Source: Actinoplanes cyaneus
GTDB lineage: Bacteria > Actinomycetota > Actinomycetes > Mycobacteriales > Micromonosporaceae
Direction of reading: 5' to 3'
DNA length: 34,709 bases
NCBI RefSeq assembly: GCF_016862095.1
Contig: NZ_BOMH01000085.1
Span: 1-34,709 of the forward strand
Shown: piece by piece, positions 1-8,403 of the stretch
Position numbering within the stretch: the first letter of the stretch is position 1
How the letters are laid out: the number at the start of each line of letters is the position of its first letter
Made by a program: the position numbers and the translations under genes
Notes under the pieces: generated by a model
What the model was told of the DNA's origin: nothing
Databases searched by the model: none
What the model saw: only the letters and a program-made list of their open reading frames with translations

Positions 1-622
1 CCCTGCCATCGGACCAGGTCTGCCACGCGTGGACCAACTCGTTCTTATGGCCGGCCGCAGCTAGATTTACCATCACGACAGCCACCAACGTTGCAACGAG
101 AATTAAGGGGACCAGGTATCGACTTCGGACCTCAACATCCGCTATCGGGCCAGAGCGGTGCTGTCTCTGTGTGGCGCCTTCGGTCATTTGCGGGGGTTGG
201 CGTTCCGTCGCCTCTCGTTCGTGGCCGACTTGTGCTTGTCGGCGTCGCGCGCGACCTCTCTTGGGCATGTCAACGCTCTCCAACTGAGATCAGTTTGCGT
301 AGCACCTTGCCTGCTCTGTACTGCAGCGCCTGGCATTGTAATTAACGGCTCAAACATACTACTGAGTCGGCTTCGGGCCACGGGCCAGCCGAGACCTAGC
401 CGCCGGTCCGTAACATATAGTCTGTTTCGGATCCCAACGCTGCGCGCTCGCTGCCATTTCCGCCTGGACCCAGGCAGCGAAGGCCGTTCACTCTCATCGG
501 CACGAGAGTGTACGAAGCGAGCCCGGTCTGCGCCGGGTAGCCGAGGACTTGACACCCTCGGCCACCCGGCTGGCCGGGAGCATCGTTCACGTCCGGCCGC
601 GTGACGCGAGATCAGCCGACGT
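1..622. other. Gene-free or unassigned stretch downstream of the GH3 gene
   Basis: I see no convincing gene here. Several frames stay open on both strands, but their translations are rich in Arg, Ser and Pro and show no recognisable domain, as expected for non-coding high-GC DNA. A frame ending with TAG near position 64 could be the last 20 codons of a gene entering from the left, but nothing supports it beyond being open. Base composition is less GC-rich around 300-420 than in the neighbouring genes. Confidence 0.5.
565..578 (-). terminator. Short GC hairpin after the GH3 gene
   Basis: CCCGGC-TG-GCCGGG forms a perfect 6-bp stem with a 2-nt loop about 45 bp beyond the GH3 stop codon. There is no U-tract, which is common for actinobacterial terminators. 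Assignment rests only on symmetry and position. Confidence 0.35.
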
Positions 623-3600
623 TCAGGGCGATGGCTCGAACGAAGCCGTTGCCCCGGTCGATCTGCAACTCGTAGGCACGCGGGGCGAGCCGTCGCCGGC
701 CAGTGATGGCCCGACCCCGCCGAACCGGCACTTGGGCAGGATCGTGACCAGCGCGGACTCCGACGTCTGCACGCCGGCGCTGGTTGCTGTGACGGTGACC
801 CGTACGTGCCCGGTCCTGGCCGCGGTCAGGACTCCCGCCGAGGTGACGCTCGCTCCGGCGGTGTTGGTGTCCATCGGGGCGATCTGGTAGCTGTACGTCG
901 TTGCCGGGTTGGCGGGAAACACGCTCGCGGACAGCTTTGTCCCCAAGGATGCCTGGTGGAGCGTAACTTTCCGGTCACCGAAGTCGACCCGCGACGTGTA
1001 CGCGTTCGGCAACGCCGAGCCGGTGGCGTCCGGTGCGCCGGAGGTCACCACGACCGGGAACGTGGTCGACTTGCTCTCCCCGTTGGCGGTGGCCTTGGCC
1101 GTGATCAGGGCGGCGCCGGTGGACACGGGCTTGACCGAGCCGCTGGCGTCGACCGTCGCGACCGCCGGGTTGGAGGAGGTGTACTTCACCTTGAGCGCCC
1201 GATCGGAAAGATCCCAGAACGTCATGTCGTGCTTGGTGACCGACAGTTGGGCGTTGATCCGGTTGCCGGGGGTGTCCAGGCTCAACTCGGTGGCGTCCGG
1301 CTGGGCCGAGACCACCTCGACGCCGGCCGTGCGGTGCCCGGTCACCCGCAGTCGCACCGACTTCAGGTCCGCGTCGGCCGAGCTCGGGCCGGCCAGGATG
1401 GTCCAGTCGCCCGTGGGGAACACCTTCTTGTGCTTCACGTCGTCCCAGAACCACAGGTCACCGGCGCCAATGGTGACCTTCACCGTCTTGGAAGTCCCAG
1501 CGATCAGGCCGCTCTTGACCAAACCCTTCAGCTGCTTGAGCGGGCGCTGGTTCCCATCGGCTCCCTTCGGCGCTCTCGCGTAGACCTCCACGACAGCCTT
1601 GCCCGGTTTGCTGGCGCCCCGGTTGGCCACGGGCACCGAGACCGTCACCGCATCGTCGGGAGTGATCTTCGAGGAGGACAGTCTCGGGGTGCCGTAGACG
1701 AACGGCGAGTACGACAGACCTTGACCGAACACATAGTGGGGAGCCGCGCAGTCAGGACCGACCTGGTAGTAGAGGTACGTCCGGCCGCACTTGGCGCCTT
1801 CGGCCTTGGTCATCCGGTAGTCCTCGATCGCGCGGTCCGGAGCAGCCGCCGGCCCGAGTTGTGCGTCAACGTCGGAGTACCAGGTCAGCGGCAGTTTGCC
1901 CGAGAAGTTGGCCACCGCGGTACGCCCGTCCTCGAGCCTCACCGCGTCGTTGAACAGCAACTCGGCCATCGCCTTGCCCTGGTACATGCCGTTGAAGGAC
2001 GACCAGACGATCGCTCCTACGCTCGGCAGGTCCTTGAACGCGCTGACATCGACCATGGTCTTGGCCTGGATCCACACCACGATCTTCTTGCCGTACTTCT
2101 GGGCGAGCGGGGCGATCGAGTCCCGGATCAGCTCGGCCTGCATGCGCGGCATGACGACAGTGGAGCGGTCCGCGCCCTCACCGCCGTCGTTGTTCCTGTG
2201 ACCGACGACCACCATGACATTGTCAGCCTGCGAGATCTGGTATTCGGCCGTCGCCGCGTCCGCTACGGAATCGCAGGGGCTGCTGGCGCACACCGAGGTG
2301 GTGATCGCGGTGCCGTTGGTGTCGAGGACGTTGGGGAACACCGCAAGGTGGCTGGACAGGAACGGCGTGCTGGAGCCTTCGGTCACGGCCGAGGCGGATG
2401 ACCCCGTCCGCTCGGCCAACGCCTGGGCGAAGGTGGTGTTGACGGCTGTGGGCCCGGAGTAGGAGCCCGACTGGAACCCGTTGAGGGAGTCCACGTGCCC
2501 CAGGGCGACTGTCTTGCCCGTCGCCGCGCCCGCGAACGGGAGTGTTCTGCCGGCGTTCTTCAGCAGCACAGGCGCCTCGATGGCGGATTCGTGCGCGACC
2601 GCACGGTGCGCCGGTGAAGCCAGCTTGACATCAGGATCGCCGGCCGCCGACAGGGAGTAGGACTCACTGTTCCACGGGACCGAGGGGACGGGATCGAATT
2701 CGCCCAGCTGGAACCGCGCGGTGAAGGCACGGACGAGCGCGATGTCGACGTCGGCCTCGCTGATGAAGCCTTGGCTCTGAGCCGCCGGGAGTCCGGTCGC
2801 AGTGGGGTAGTCACCGCCCGAGCAGTCAAGATCGGTACCGGCCTTCAGCGCCCAGGCGTTGCCGAGGGTCTTGTTGATCTGCGTCTGACCGCCAAGTTGC
2901 ACGGGGTGCCAGGAGTGTCCTGACGTCCCGGTTCCGTGCACGCGGGTGATCGCATCGCAGTCGGAGACGACGTAACCGTCGAAGCCGTACGACCGGCGCA
3001 GCATGGTTTCGAGGGAGTACCGGCTCGCGGCGGCCGGCGTCCCGGGGGTACCGCCGGGGGTGGCATTGTCGCGCGGGCTCCACAGGGTGGGGTAGCTCGA
3101 GGGGGACGGGTAGTCCTTCGTGTAGTCCTCCACCACGGAGAGAGCGTTGTAGGCGGCCATCAGCGACCGCGCGCCCGCCTTGCCGGCCGAGGCCCCGAAG
3201 GGCGGCAGGAAGTACTCGTGCATCGAACGCTCGGTGAAGTTCGACGTGCCGAAGTCGCGGTTCGCCTCGGAGTTGTTCGCCAGGTAATGCTTCGGCGTGG
3301 CAACCGCCTGAACGTAGTCGTGCGCCCGGGTGGGAATCGTGTCGGGACGCGACGAGGTGTTGCCCTGCAAACCTGTCACGAAGGCGCCGGCCACCTGGCC
3401 CGCCAGGAAGGGATCCTCGGTATAGGACTCGTCCGCCCGCCCCCACCGCGGATCACGGTTGAGATTCTGGTTCGGCGACCAATAGGTCAAGCCATGACAG
3501 GCGCCACCGACGGGGCTGGGGTTCGCCACACCCGGCGGGCAGGACGTGTTGTAGGTGACGCGGGCCTCGTCAGCGATACCGCCGGCGATCTCCCGGGTGA

Positions 3601-4033
3601 TGGCCGGATTCCACGTCGACGCGATCGAGGTGCTCTGCGGATACTGCGTGTAGTTGCCGTTGCCGGGGATCGTCGGGAAGTAGATCCCGTGGTTGGCCTC
3701 TCCCCAGTATCCGTACGACTTCACGCCGAGCCGGTCGATCGCCTTCGGCTTCGGACGCCAGGTCGCATGCGGCTGCATCGCTATGAGCTGGTCGTACTTC
3801 TCCTCCAGCGTCATCCGCGAGACCAAGTCCGCCGCACGGACACTGAAGGGCAGCGAGGTGTTCTTGTACGCCGGCGTGTCGTCGGCGGACGCCGGAGTCG
3901 GCCGTGCGAACGCGCCGAGCGAGCCCACCGCTACAGCCCACGCCAGCCCGAGCGCCAAGAACCCGCGCCCTGGACTCCTGGAGCCTCTGCCGCGTCTCCT
4001 CCTTCGCGAGGGCGCAGAACTGGTCTTCACCAT
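623..4033 (-). CDS. Secreted glycoside hydrolase family 3 beta-glucosidase/beta-xylosidase with C-terminal Ig-like domains
   Basis: A predicted 1136-residue exported GH3 enzyme that would release glucose or xylose from the non-reducing ends of oligosaccharides. The start at 4033 is chosen because AGGGGAG lies just upstream and a signal peptide follows: an Arg-rich n-region (residues 9-19), a hydrophobic stretch (about 25-45) and an Ala-rich cleavage region ending near SADD. The GH3 core starts with LPFSVRAADLVSRMTLEEK. The nucleophile should be Asp358 in VVSDCDAI; GGEGADRS in the second domain fits the acid/base region. A fibronectin-III-like domain (about 830-940) is followed by a BIG2-like Ig domain (TSSNPAVATVDASG) and a further beta-rich region, making the protein longer than typical GH3 enzymes. 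It is divergent from the beta-helix gene at 4411. Beta-xylosidase and beta-glucosidase cannot be told apart here. Confidence 0.9.
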   Translation of the reverse strand: MVKTSSAPSRRRRRGRGSRSPGRGFLALGLAWAVAVGSLGAFARPTPASADDTPAYKNTSLPFSVRAADLVSRMTLEEKYDQLIAMQPHATWRPKPKAIDRLGVKSYGYWGEANHGIYFPTIPGNGNYTQYPQSTSIASTWNPAITREIAGGIADEARVTYNTSCPPGVANPSPVGGACHGLTYWSPNQNLNRDPRWGRADESYTEDPFLAGQVAGAFVTGLQGNTSSRPDTIPTRAHDYVQAVATPKHYLANNSEANRDFGTSNFTERSMHEYFLPPFGASAGKAGARSLMAAYNALSVVEDYTKDYPSPSSYPTLWSPRDNATPGGTPGTPAAASRYSLETMLRRSYGFDGYVVSDCDAITRVHGTGTSGHSWHPVQLGGQTQINKTLGNAWALKAGTDLDCSGGDYPTATGLPAAQSQGFISEADVDIALVRAFTARFQLGEFDPVPSVPWNSESYSLSAAGDPDVKLASPAHRAVAHESAIEAPVLLKNAGRTLPFAGAATGKTVALGHVDSLNGFQSGSYSGPTAVNTTFAQALAERTGSSASAVTEGSSTPFLSSHLAVFPNVLDTNGTAITTSVCASSPCDSVADAATAEYQISQADNVMVVVGHRNNDGGEGADRSTVVMPRMQAELIRDSIAPLAQKYGKKIVVWIQAKTMVDVSAFKDLPSVGAIVWSSFNGMYQGKAMAELLFNDAVRLEDGRTAVANFSGKLPLTWYSDVDAQLGPAAAPDRAIEDYRMTKAEGAKCGRTYLYYQVGPDCAAPHYVFGQGLSYSPFVYGTPRLSSSKITPDDAVTVSVPVANRGASKPGKAVVEVYARAPKGADGNQRPLKQLKGLVKSGLIAGTSKTVKVTIGAGDLWFWDDVKHKKVFPTGDWTILAGPSSADADLKSVRLRVTGHRTAGVEVVSAQPDATELSLDTPGNRINAQLSVTKHDMTFWDLSDRALKVKYTSSNPAVATVDASGSVKPVSTGAALITAKATANGESKSTTFPVVVTSGAPDATGSALPNAYTSRVDFGDRKVTLHQASLGTKLSASVFPANPATTYSYQIAPMDTNTAGASVTSAGVLTAARTGHVRVTVTATSAGVQTSESALVTILPKCRFGGVGPSLAGDGSPRVPTSCRSTGATASFEPSP

Positions 4034-4256
4034 GTGAAGGTCTCCCCTGTCCAAGGTGACGAACTCCGATCTCTCGATGGATCTGAACTGCTGTCCCGCT
4101 GCCGCACGGCCCCGGTTAGCCGCCGCGTGGTCATCACCTCCGTCATCTTCGGGGAGAGCTGTAGCTGAACCGGTCCATAAAGATGGGAGAACTGCTGAGC
4201 TGGCCAGGTTCATGATAGACCAGCGTCAATTGGTTAGCAGGACTATATCGGTTATG

Positions 4257-4266
4257 CAAACGGTTG
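4257..4266. promoter_or_regulatory. LacI-type operator candidate between the two polysaccharide genes
   Basis: The 377-bp divergent intergenic region 4034-4410 contains no gene and must hold the promoters of both neighbours. Within it, CAAACGGTTG has the CAAnCGnTTG symmetry with a central CG typical of LacI-family operators; the only asymmetric pair is at positions 4 and 7. It lies in a locally AT-richer segment (4195-4265), as expected for a promoter region. A shared LacI-type control of the GH3 and beta-helix genes is an inference. Confidence 0.3.
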
Positions 4267-4410
4267 GGCAGGAGGTCATCAGCGCAGCGTCGACTGCCTC
4301 CGGACAAGTTTCTGGGGCGCCGGCCACTCCCCTCTTGCAGTTCACCGTGGCGTCATCGGTAGCGGATGGCAGGGGCGCCGGGGTCCTGGTAGACAGAAGA
4401 TCACCGATCT

Positions 4411-6159
4411 ATGGAGGATCTTTTGCGTAGCTACACCTGGGGGCGCCGAGGCGCCACCCTGCTCGCTACCGGTGCCGCCTTCCTCGCCGTGACCGGTGTG
4501 GCGGCGCACGCGGACGTGGCCGGCGAGCTCGAGGACGGCACCATCTCCCCGGCGGCCAACGCCCAGAAGGCGAGCGAATCGGCCGCCGGCGGAGGGGCGG
4601 CCGTCGAGATGTGGGACACCAGCAGCGTCGAGATCCAGCTCACGAACACCACCGCGACCAGTGCGTACCGGATCCGGGCACGCCAGGAGATCTGTGGCGG
4701 TGCGGCGGCGCAGATGACGGTCAAGGTGGACGGGGTGGCAGCCGGAGGCACGATCACCGTCGCCGCGACCACCTACACCGACTACACGGTCCCCGGCAGC
4801 TGGGCGGCCGGGGCGCACACCGTGCGCGTCGACTTCGTGAACCCGTACTTCCAGACCGACTGCGTGGCCCGGGAGCTGTGGCTGGACAGGGTCACCGCGG
4901 TGTCGGCGGCGACCGGCAAGACGTACTACGTGGACCGGACCGCCCCGGCCGGCGGCAACGGGCTGTCGACGTCGGCGGCGTGGGACAGCATCGCCGACGT
5001 GAACGCGGCCGCGCTCAAGCCGGGTGACACGGTGCTGTTCAGGAGCGGGCAGACGTGGACGGGGGCCAACCTGACGATCACCGCGGCCGGCACGTCGTCG
5101 GCGCGAATCACTGTTGGATCGTACGGCGGAAGCGTTCTTCCGATCTTCGACGGTGGCGGCGGGACGACCGGCACCGCTGGCAGCCACCCGATCACCGTCG
5201 CCGGGGCCTTCGTGACCGTGCAGGATGTGCTGGTGCGCAACGGCGGCACCAGCGACAAGACGGGCCTGGCGGTCACCGGCGACGACGTGCTGGTGCAGCG
5301 TGTCACCGCGAGCGGAAACGCGATCGGCGTGCAGGCCTACGACGGCGCGGACCGGCTGCGGGTGACCGGCAGCACGCTGAGCAACAACAAGACGGTCATC
5401 GCGCCCAGCGGCGGTGACGACGACTACGGCGCGAGCGGTGTGGTGGTGCTGTCGGCGGCCGGTGTCGAGGTGGACCACAACACGATCAGCGGCAACGTCG
5501 GCACGTCACCGGACTTCGGCTTCGACGGCTCCGCTGTCGAGGTGTTCGGCGCGGTCGATCTGACCGTGCACCACAACACCGCGACCGACAACCAGACGTT
5601 CTCCGAGCTGGGTAACGACGCGGCGACCAGCCACCTCACCCGTGGCACCTGGTTCTACGACAACGTGATCAGCACGTCGGCGTCGTTCAGTGCGGGCCAG
5701 GTGCTCGGCGTCAACGTGCAGGGCACCGAGGGCCGGTTCGGCGGGGCGTCCGGGACGAAGGTCACCAACAACACGTTCGTGCTGCGCAACTCCGGCGCGG
5801 GCGCGCTGATCGCCGGGATCGGCGCCGACGTCGTCTTCCACAACAACATCGTGCAGGCCGACCAGGCGGGCTACACGTATGAGCGGAAGATCGACGAAGG
5901 GCACAACCTGTACTGGGGCTGGAGCTACATCGAGGGCATCAAGTCGACGGCGAACACCAGCAGCGCCGGCGGCATCGCGCCGAGCTCGGCGACGGCAAAC
6001 CCGCTGTTCGTCTCCGGCACCGACCTGCACCTGCAGACCGGGTCACCGGCGAAGAACTTCGGATCTTCGGCGTACGGCGTGACCACCGACCGCGACGACC
6101 GTCAGCGGGTCGTCGGCACCGGTGTCGACGCCGGGGCGTACGAGCTGCAGGTCCCCTGA
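4411..6159 (+). CDS. Secreted right-handed parallel beta-helix protein with N-terminal xylan-binding-like domain
   Basis: A predicted 582-residue exported protein. After a twin-Arg-containing hydrophobic signal (WGRRGATLLATGAAFLAVTG, cleavage near AHADVAG), residues about 35-165 resemble the Ca-dependent xylan-binding carbohydrate modules (CBM36/CBM60 type): MTVKVDGV, GAHTVRVDFVN, ELWLDRV. Residues about 170-580 are a pectate-lyase-like right-handed beta-helix with repeated V-x-x-N-x-I/V turns (TVHHNTATDN, VTNNTFVLRN, VVFHNNIVQAD) and a typical end, RQRVVGTGVDAGAYE. The catalytic residues of a named polysaccharide-lyase family are not evident, so the reaction is unassigned. ATG 4411 is given as the start, but GGAGG at 4413-4417 sits five bases before an in-frame TTG at 4423, which may be the real start. 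Divergent from the GH3 gene, so both probably act on the same plant polysaccharide. Confidence 0.85.
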   Translation: MEDLLRSYTWGRRGATLLATGAAFLAVTGVAAHADVAGELEDGTISPAANAQKASESAAGGGAAVEMWDTSSVEIQLTNTTATSAYRIRARQEICGGAAAQMTVKVDGVAAGGTITVAATTYTDYTVPGSWAAGAHTVRVDFVNPYFQTDCVARELWLDRVTAVSAATGKTYYVDRTAPAGGNGLSTSAAWDSIADVNAAALKPGDTVLFRSGQTWTGANLTITAAGTSSARITVGSYGGSVLPIFDGGGGTTGTAGSHPITVAGAFVTVQDVLVRNGGTSDKTGLAVTGDDVLVQRVTASGNAIGVQAYDGADRLRVTGSTLSNNKTVIAPSGGDDDYGASGVVVLSAAGVEVDHNTISGNVGTSPDFGFDGSAVEVFGAVDLTVHHNTATDNQTFSELGNDAATSHLTRGTWFYDNVISTSASFSAGQVLGVNVQGTEGRFGGASGTKVTNNTFVLRNSGAGALIAGIGADVVFHNNIVQADQAGYTYERKIDEGHNLYWGWSYIEGIKSTANTSSAGGIAPSSATANPLFVSGTDLHLQTGSPAKNFGSSAYGVTTDRDDRQRVVGTGVDAGAYELQVP

Positions 6160-6363
6160 TCGTCTGATCGACATTCCGCCGGGCCGGGGAGGCTGCCGCC
6201 GAGCAGCCTTTCCGGCCGCGCGCGGTCCCGGACACGACGATGACCGGGAACGAGCACGAGGGAGCTCCTGGCCTGATCCCGCTGGCGCCGGCTCCGCTCG
6301 ATCCGGGGTCCGATTGCTTTCTCGTACGCCCGTGAGCCGGGTTCCCGTGGCACTCCCGCGCGA

Positions 6364-6384
6364 GGCCCGGCCCCGCTCCGGGCC
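6364..6384 (+). terminator. GC-rich hairpin in the 366-bp gap after the beta-helix gene
   Basis: GGCCCGG-(7 nt)-CCGGGCC is a perfect 7-bp stem. It sits about 205 bp past the beta-helix stop and 140 bp before the response-regulator gene, in an otherwise gene-free interval (6160-6525). It may terminate transcription or be chance in GC-rich DNA. Confidence 0.25.
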
Positions 6385-6525
6385 GCCCCGCGCCCCGCCT
6401 GGCCGTGCGACCACGCTGTCTGCGGTCCTGCAGTAATCGCCGGATATGCACCATCAGAAAGCGCCGCCAGCGTATTTTGATCACGGTCGGGGCCGGCAGG
6501 CTGCCGCAGTGAACGGACGGGTTCG

Positions 6526-6885
6526 GTGGGCAGGATTCTGGTGGTCGATGATGAGCCGGACCTGCGCTTCATGCTCCGGCGGATCTTCGCGCGTGCCGGT
6601 CATGAGGTCACCGAGGCCGGTAACGGAGCCGCGGCGCTCGCCTCGGTGCGTACGTCGGCACCGGATCTGGTGGTGACCGACATGATGATGCCGGTTCTCG
6701 GTGGTGTCGATCTCATCCGGGCGCTTCGGGCCGACCCGGCGACCGCCGCGATTCCGGTCCTGGCGGTCAGCGGGGACGCACACCTGGCGGTCGACGCCGA
6801 CGCCGCACTCGCCAAGCCGTGCCAGAGTGCCGAGTTGCTCGAGGTGGCTGAAGGCCTACTGCGGGAAGGGCGTGGCACGAAGTGA
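6526..6885 (+). CDS. Stand-alone response-regulator receiver protein (CheY-like)
   Basis: A 119-residue single receiver domain with no output domain. It shows the acidic pocket Asp8-Asp9 (ILVVDDEP), the phospho-acceptor Asp52 (VVTDMMMP), the switch Ser82 (AVSGD) and Lys97 (AKP). The loop between the switch Ser and Lys97 is a few residues shorter than usual. GTG 6526 is the only start that leaves the first beta strand complete; no strong ribosome-binding site is visible. The 3' end overlaps the start of the KaiC-like gene by four bases (GTGA), indicating translational coupling, so the receiver probably reports to, or is controlled with, that ATPase. No histidine kinase gene lies in the window. 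Confidence 0.9.
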   Translation: MGRILVVDDEPDLRFMLRRIFARAGHEVTEAGNGAAALASVRTSAPDLVVTDMMMPVLGGVDLIRALRADPATAAIPVLAVSGDAHLAVDADAALAKPCQSAELLEVAEGLLREGRGTK

Positions 6886-8339
6886 AGCGGCTCTCGACCG
6901 GCCTGGCCGACCTGGATCTGATCCTCGGTGGTGGCCTGCAACCGGGCTCGGTGGTGGTCGTGGCCGGGCCGCCTGGGTCGGGTAAGACGATCCTGGCCCA
7001 GCAGATCTGCTTCGCCAACGCCACGGTCGAGCACAAGGCCGTCTACTACACGACCCTCTCGGAGCCGCACTCCAAGCTCGTCGAGCACCTGAGCGTGTTC
7101 CCGTTCTTCGACCCCGCCGCTGTCGGACCGAAGGTCGAGTACGTGCACCTGGGTGACATGCTGCGCGACACCGGCGAGGAGTACCTCGAAGCGTTGATCG
7201 ACGAGGTGGTCCGCAAGGCGATCGACGATCAGCCGGTGGTGGTGGTGATCGACAGCACCAAGATGCTGCGGGACTTCGTCAGCGACCATGCCCTGCGCAT
7301 GTCGCTGTACGACCTGAACAGCCGCGTCGCGCACAGCGGAACGGTGCTGCTGCTGCTCGGCGAGTACACCGCCGCGGACATGCAGACTGGATTGGAGTTC
7401 GCCCTGGCGGACGGCATCATCCACCTGACGCACGAGTCCCGCGAACCGGTCGATCGGCGAGGCCTGCGCGTCGTGAAGCTGCGCGCCGCCACCCACCTCA
7501 GCGGCACGCACGCGGTGCACATCACCGCCGAGGGTTTCCAGGTGTACCCCCGCGTCGAGTCGTTCCAGCCCGAGACGGTCACGCCCAGCAGCGGGCGTAT
7601 CCCCTCCGGGATTCCCGGGCTGGACTCGCTGATGGGCGGTGGGATACCCGAGGGTGACGCCACCCTCGTACTCGGAGCCTGCGGGGTGGGCAAGACCATC
7701 AGCTCGCTGCGCTTCGTCGCCGAAGGCCTGGCCCGGGGCGAGCGGAGCCTCCACATCACCTTCCAGGACACCGTCGACCAGCTGATCCACATGGCCGGCA
7801 CGTTCGGCTGGGACTACGAAGCCGCCCGCGCCGCCGACCAGCTGGTCATCTCCCACGTGCCGATGGGCAGCCTCGACCTCGATGTGCTGGCGTCCGTGAT
7901 CCGCCACCGCATCGCGGACGGCGCGACCACCCGGATCGTGATCGACAGCCTGGACGCCATGACCGACGCCGCCCGCGAGGCCCACCGGTTCCCCGCCTAC
8001 CTGCGCAGTCTGCTCGGCGTCGTCCGCGACGCCGGCGCTTCCCTCTGGGTCACCAGCGAGACGACGACGTTCGGGCCGATGGAAGACCCCCTCGCCGGCC
8101 TCATGTATCTGTTCGACAACGTGATCCAGCTCCGCTACCTCGAACACTTCACCGAGATCGGCCGGGCCCTCAACGTCCTGAAGATGCGCAGCAGCCGCCA
8201 CGAGCACGGCATGTACAACTGCCACATCACCGACGACGGCTTCATCGTGGGCGGCAGACTCGGACAAGTCACCGGGATGCTCGGCTGGAGTGTCCTCCGC
8301 GACTGTTCCGCCATGCCCGCCGACGACCGCATCACGTGA
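6882..8339 (+). CDS. Tandem-domain KaiC-like RecA-superfamily ATPase
   Basis: A 485-residue protein with two KaiC/RecA-type ATPase domains. Domain 1 (about 1-230) has Walker A GPPGSGKT at residues 29-36 and Walker B VVVVIDS with Asp124. Domain 2 (about 237-485) has Walker A GACGVGKT around 265-272 and Walker B RIVIDS with Asp355. Compared with cyanobacterial KaiC, the paired catalytic glutamates are altered: Ser60-Glu61 in domain 1 and Gln-Asp (HITFQD) in domain 2. The phosphorylated Ser/Thr pair is replaced in the MYLFDNVIQLRYLE region, so a clock-like phosphorylation cycle is unlikely. The GTG start overlaps the receiver gene. KaiC-like proteins paired with receivers act as ATP-dependent signalling switches; the partner and output are unknown. 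Confidence 0.88.
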   Translation: MKRLSTGLADLDLILGGGLQPGSVVVVAGPPGSGKTILAQQICFANATVEHKAVYYTTLSEPHSKLVEHLSVFPFFDPAAVGPKVEYVHLGDMLRDTGEEYLEALIDEVVRKAIDDQPVVVVIDSTKMLRDFVSDHALRMSLYDLNSRVAHSGTVLLLLGEYTAADMQTGLEFALADGIIHLTHESREPVDRRGLRVVKLRAATHLSGTHAVHITAEGFQVYPRVESFQPETVTPSSGRIPSGIPGLDSLMGGGIPEGDATLVLGACGVGKTISSLRFVAEGLARGERSLHITFQDTVDQLIHMAGTFGWDYEAARAADQLVISHVPMGSLDLDVLASVIRHRIADGATTRIVIDSLDAMTDAAREAHRFPAYLRSLLGVVRDAGASLWVTSETTTFGPMEDPLAGLMYLFDNVIQLRYLEHFTEIGRALNVLKMRSSRHEHGMYNCHITDDGFIVGGRLGQVTGMLGWSVLRDCSAMPADDRIT

Positions 8340-8403
8340 TCGACCGGTCGTGCCTTTGCACCGTCTCCCGGGGCGGCGGCGGGTGATCCGGGAGGATGGG
8401 ACG

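Noticed and set aside
806..2401. Long open frame on the plus strand opposite the GH3 gene
   Set aside because: Arg/Gly/Val-rich translation without domains; the minus strand encodes a clear GH3 enzyme through the same DNA.
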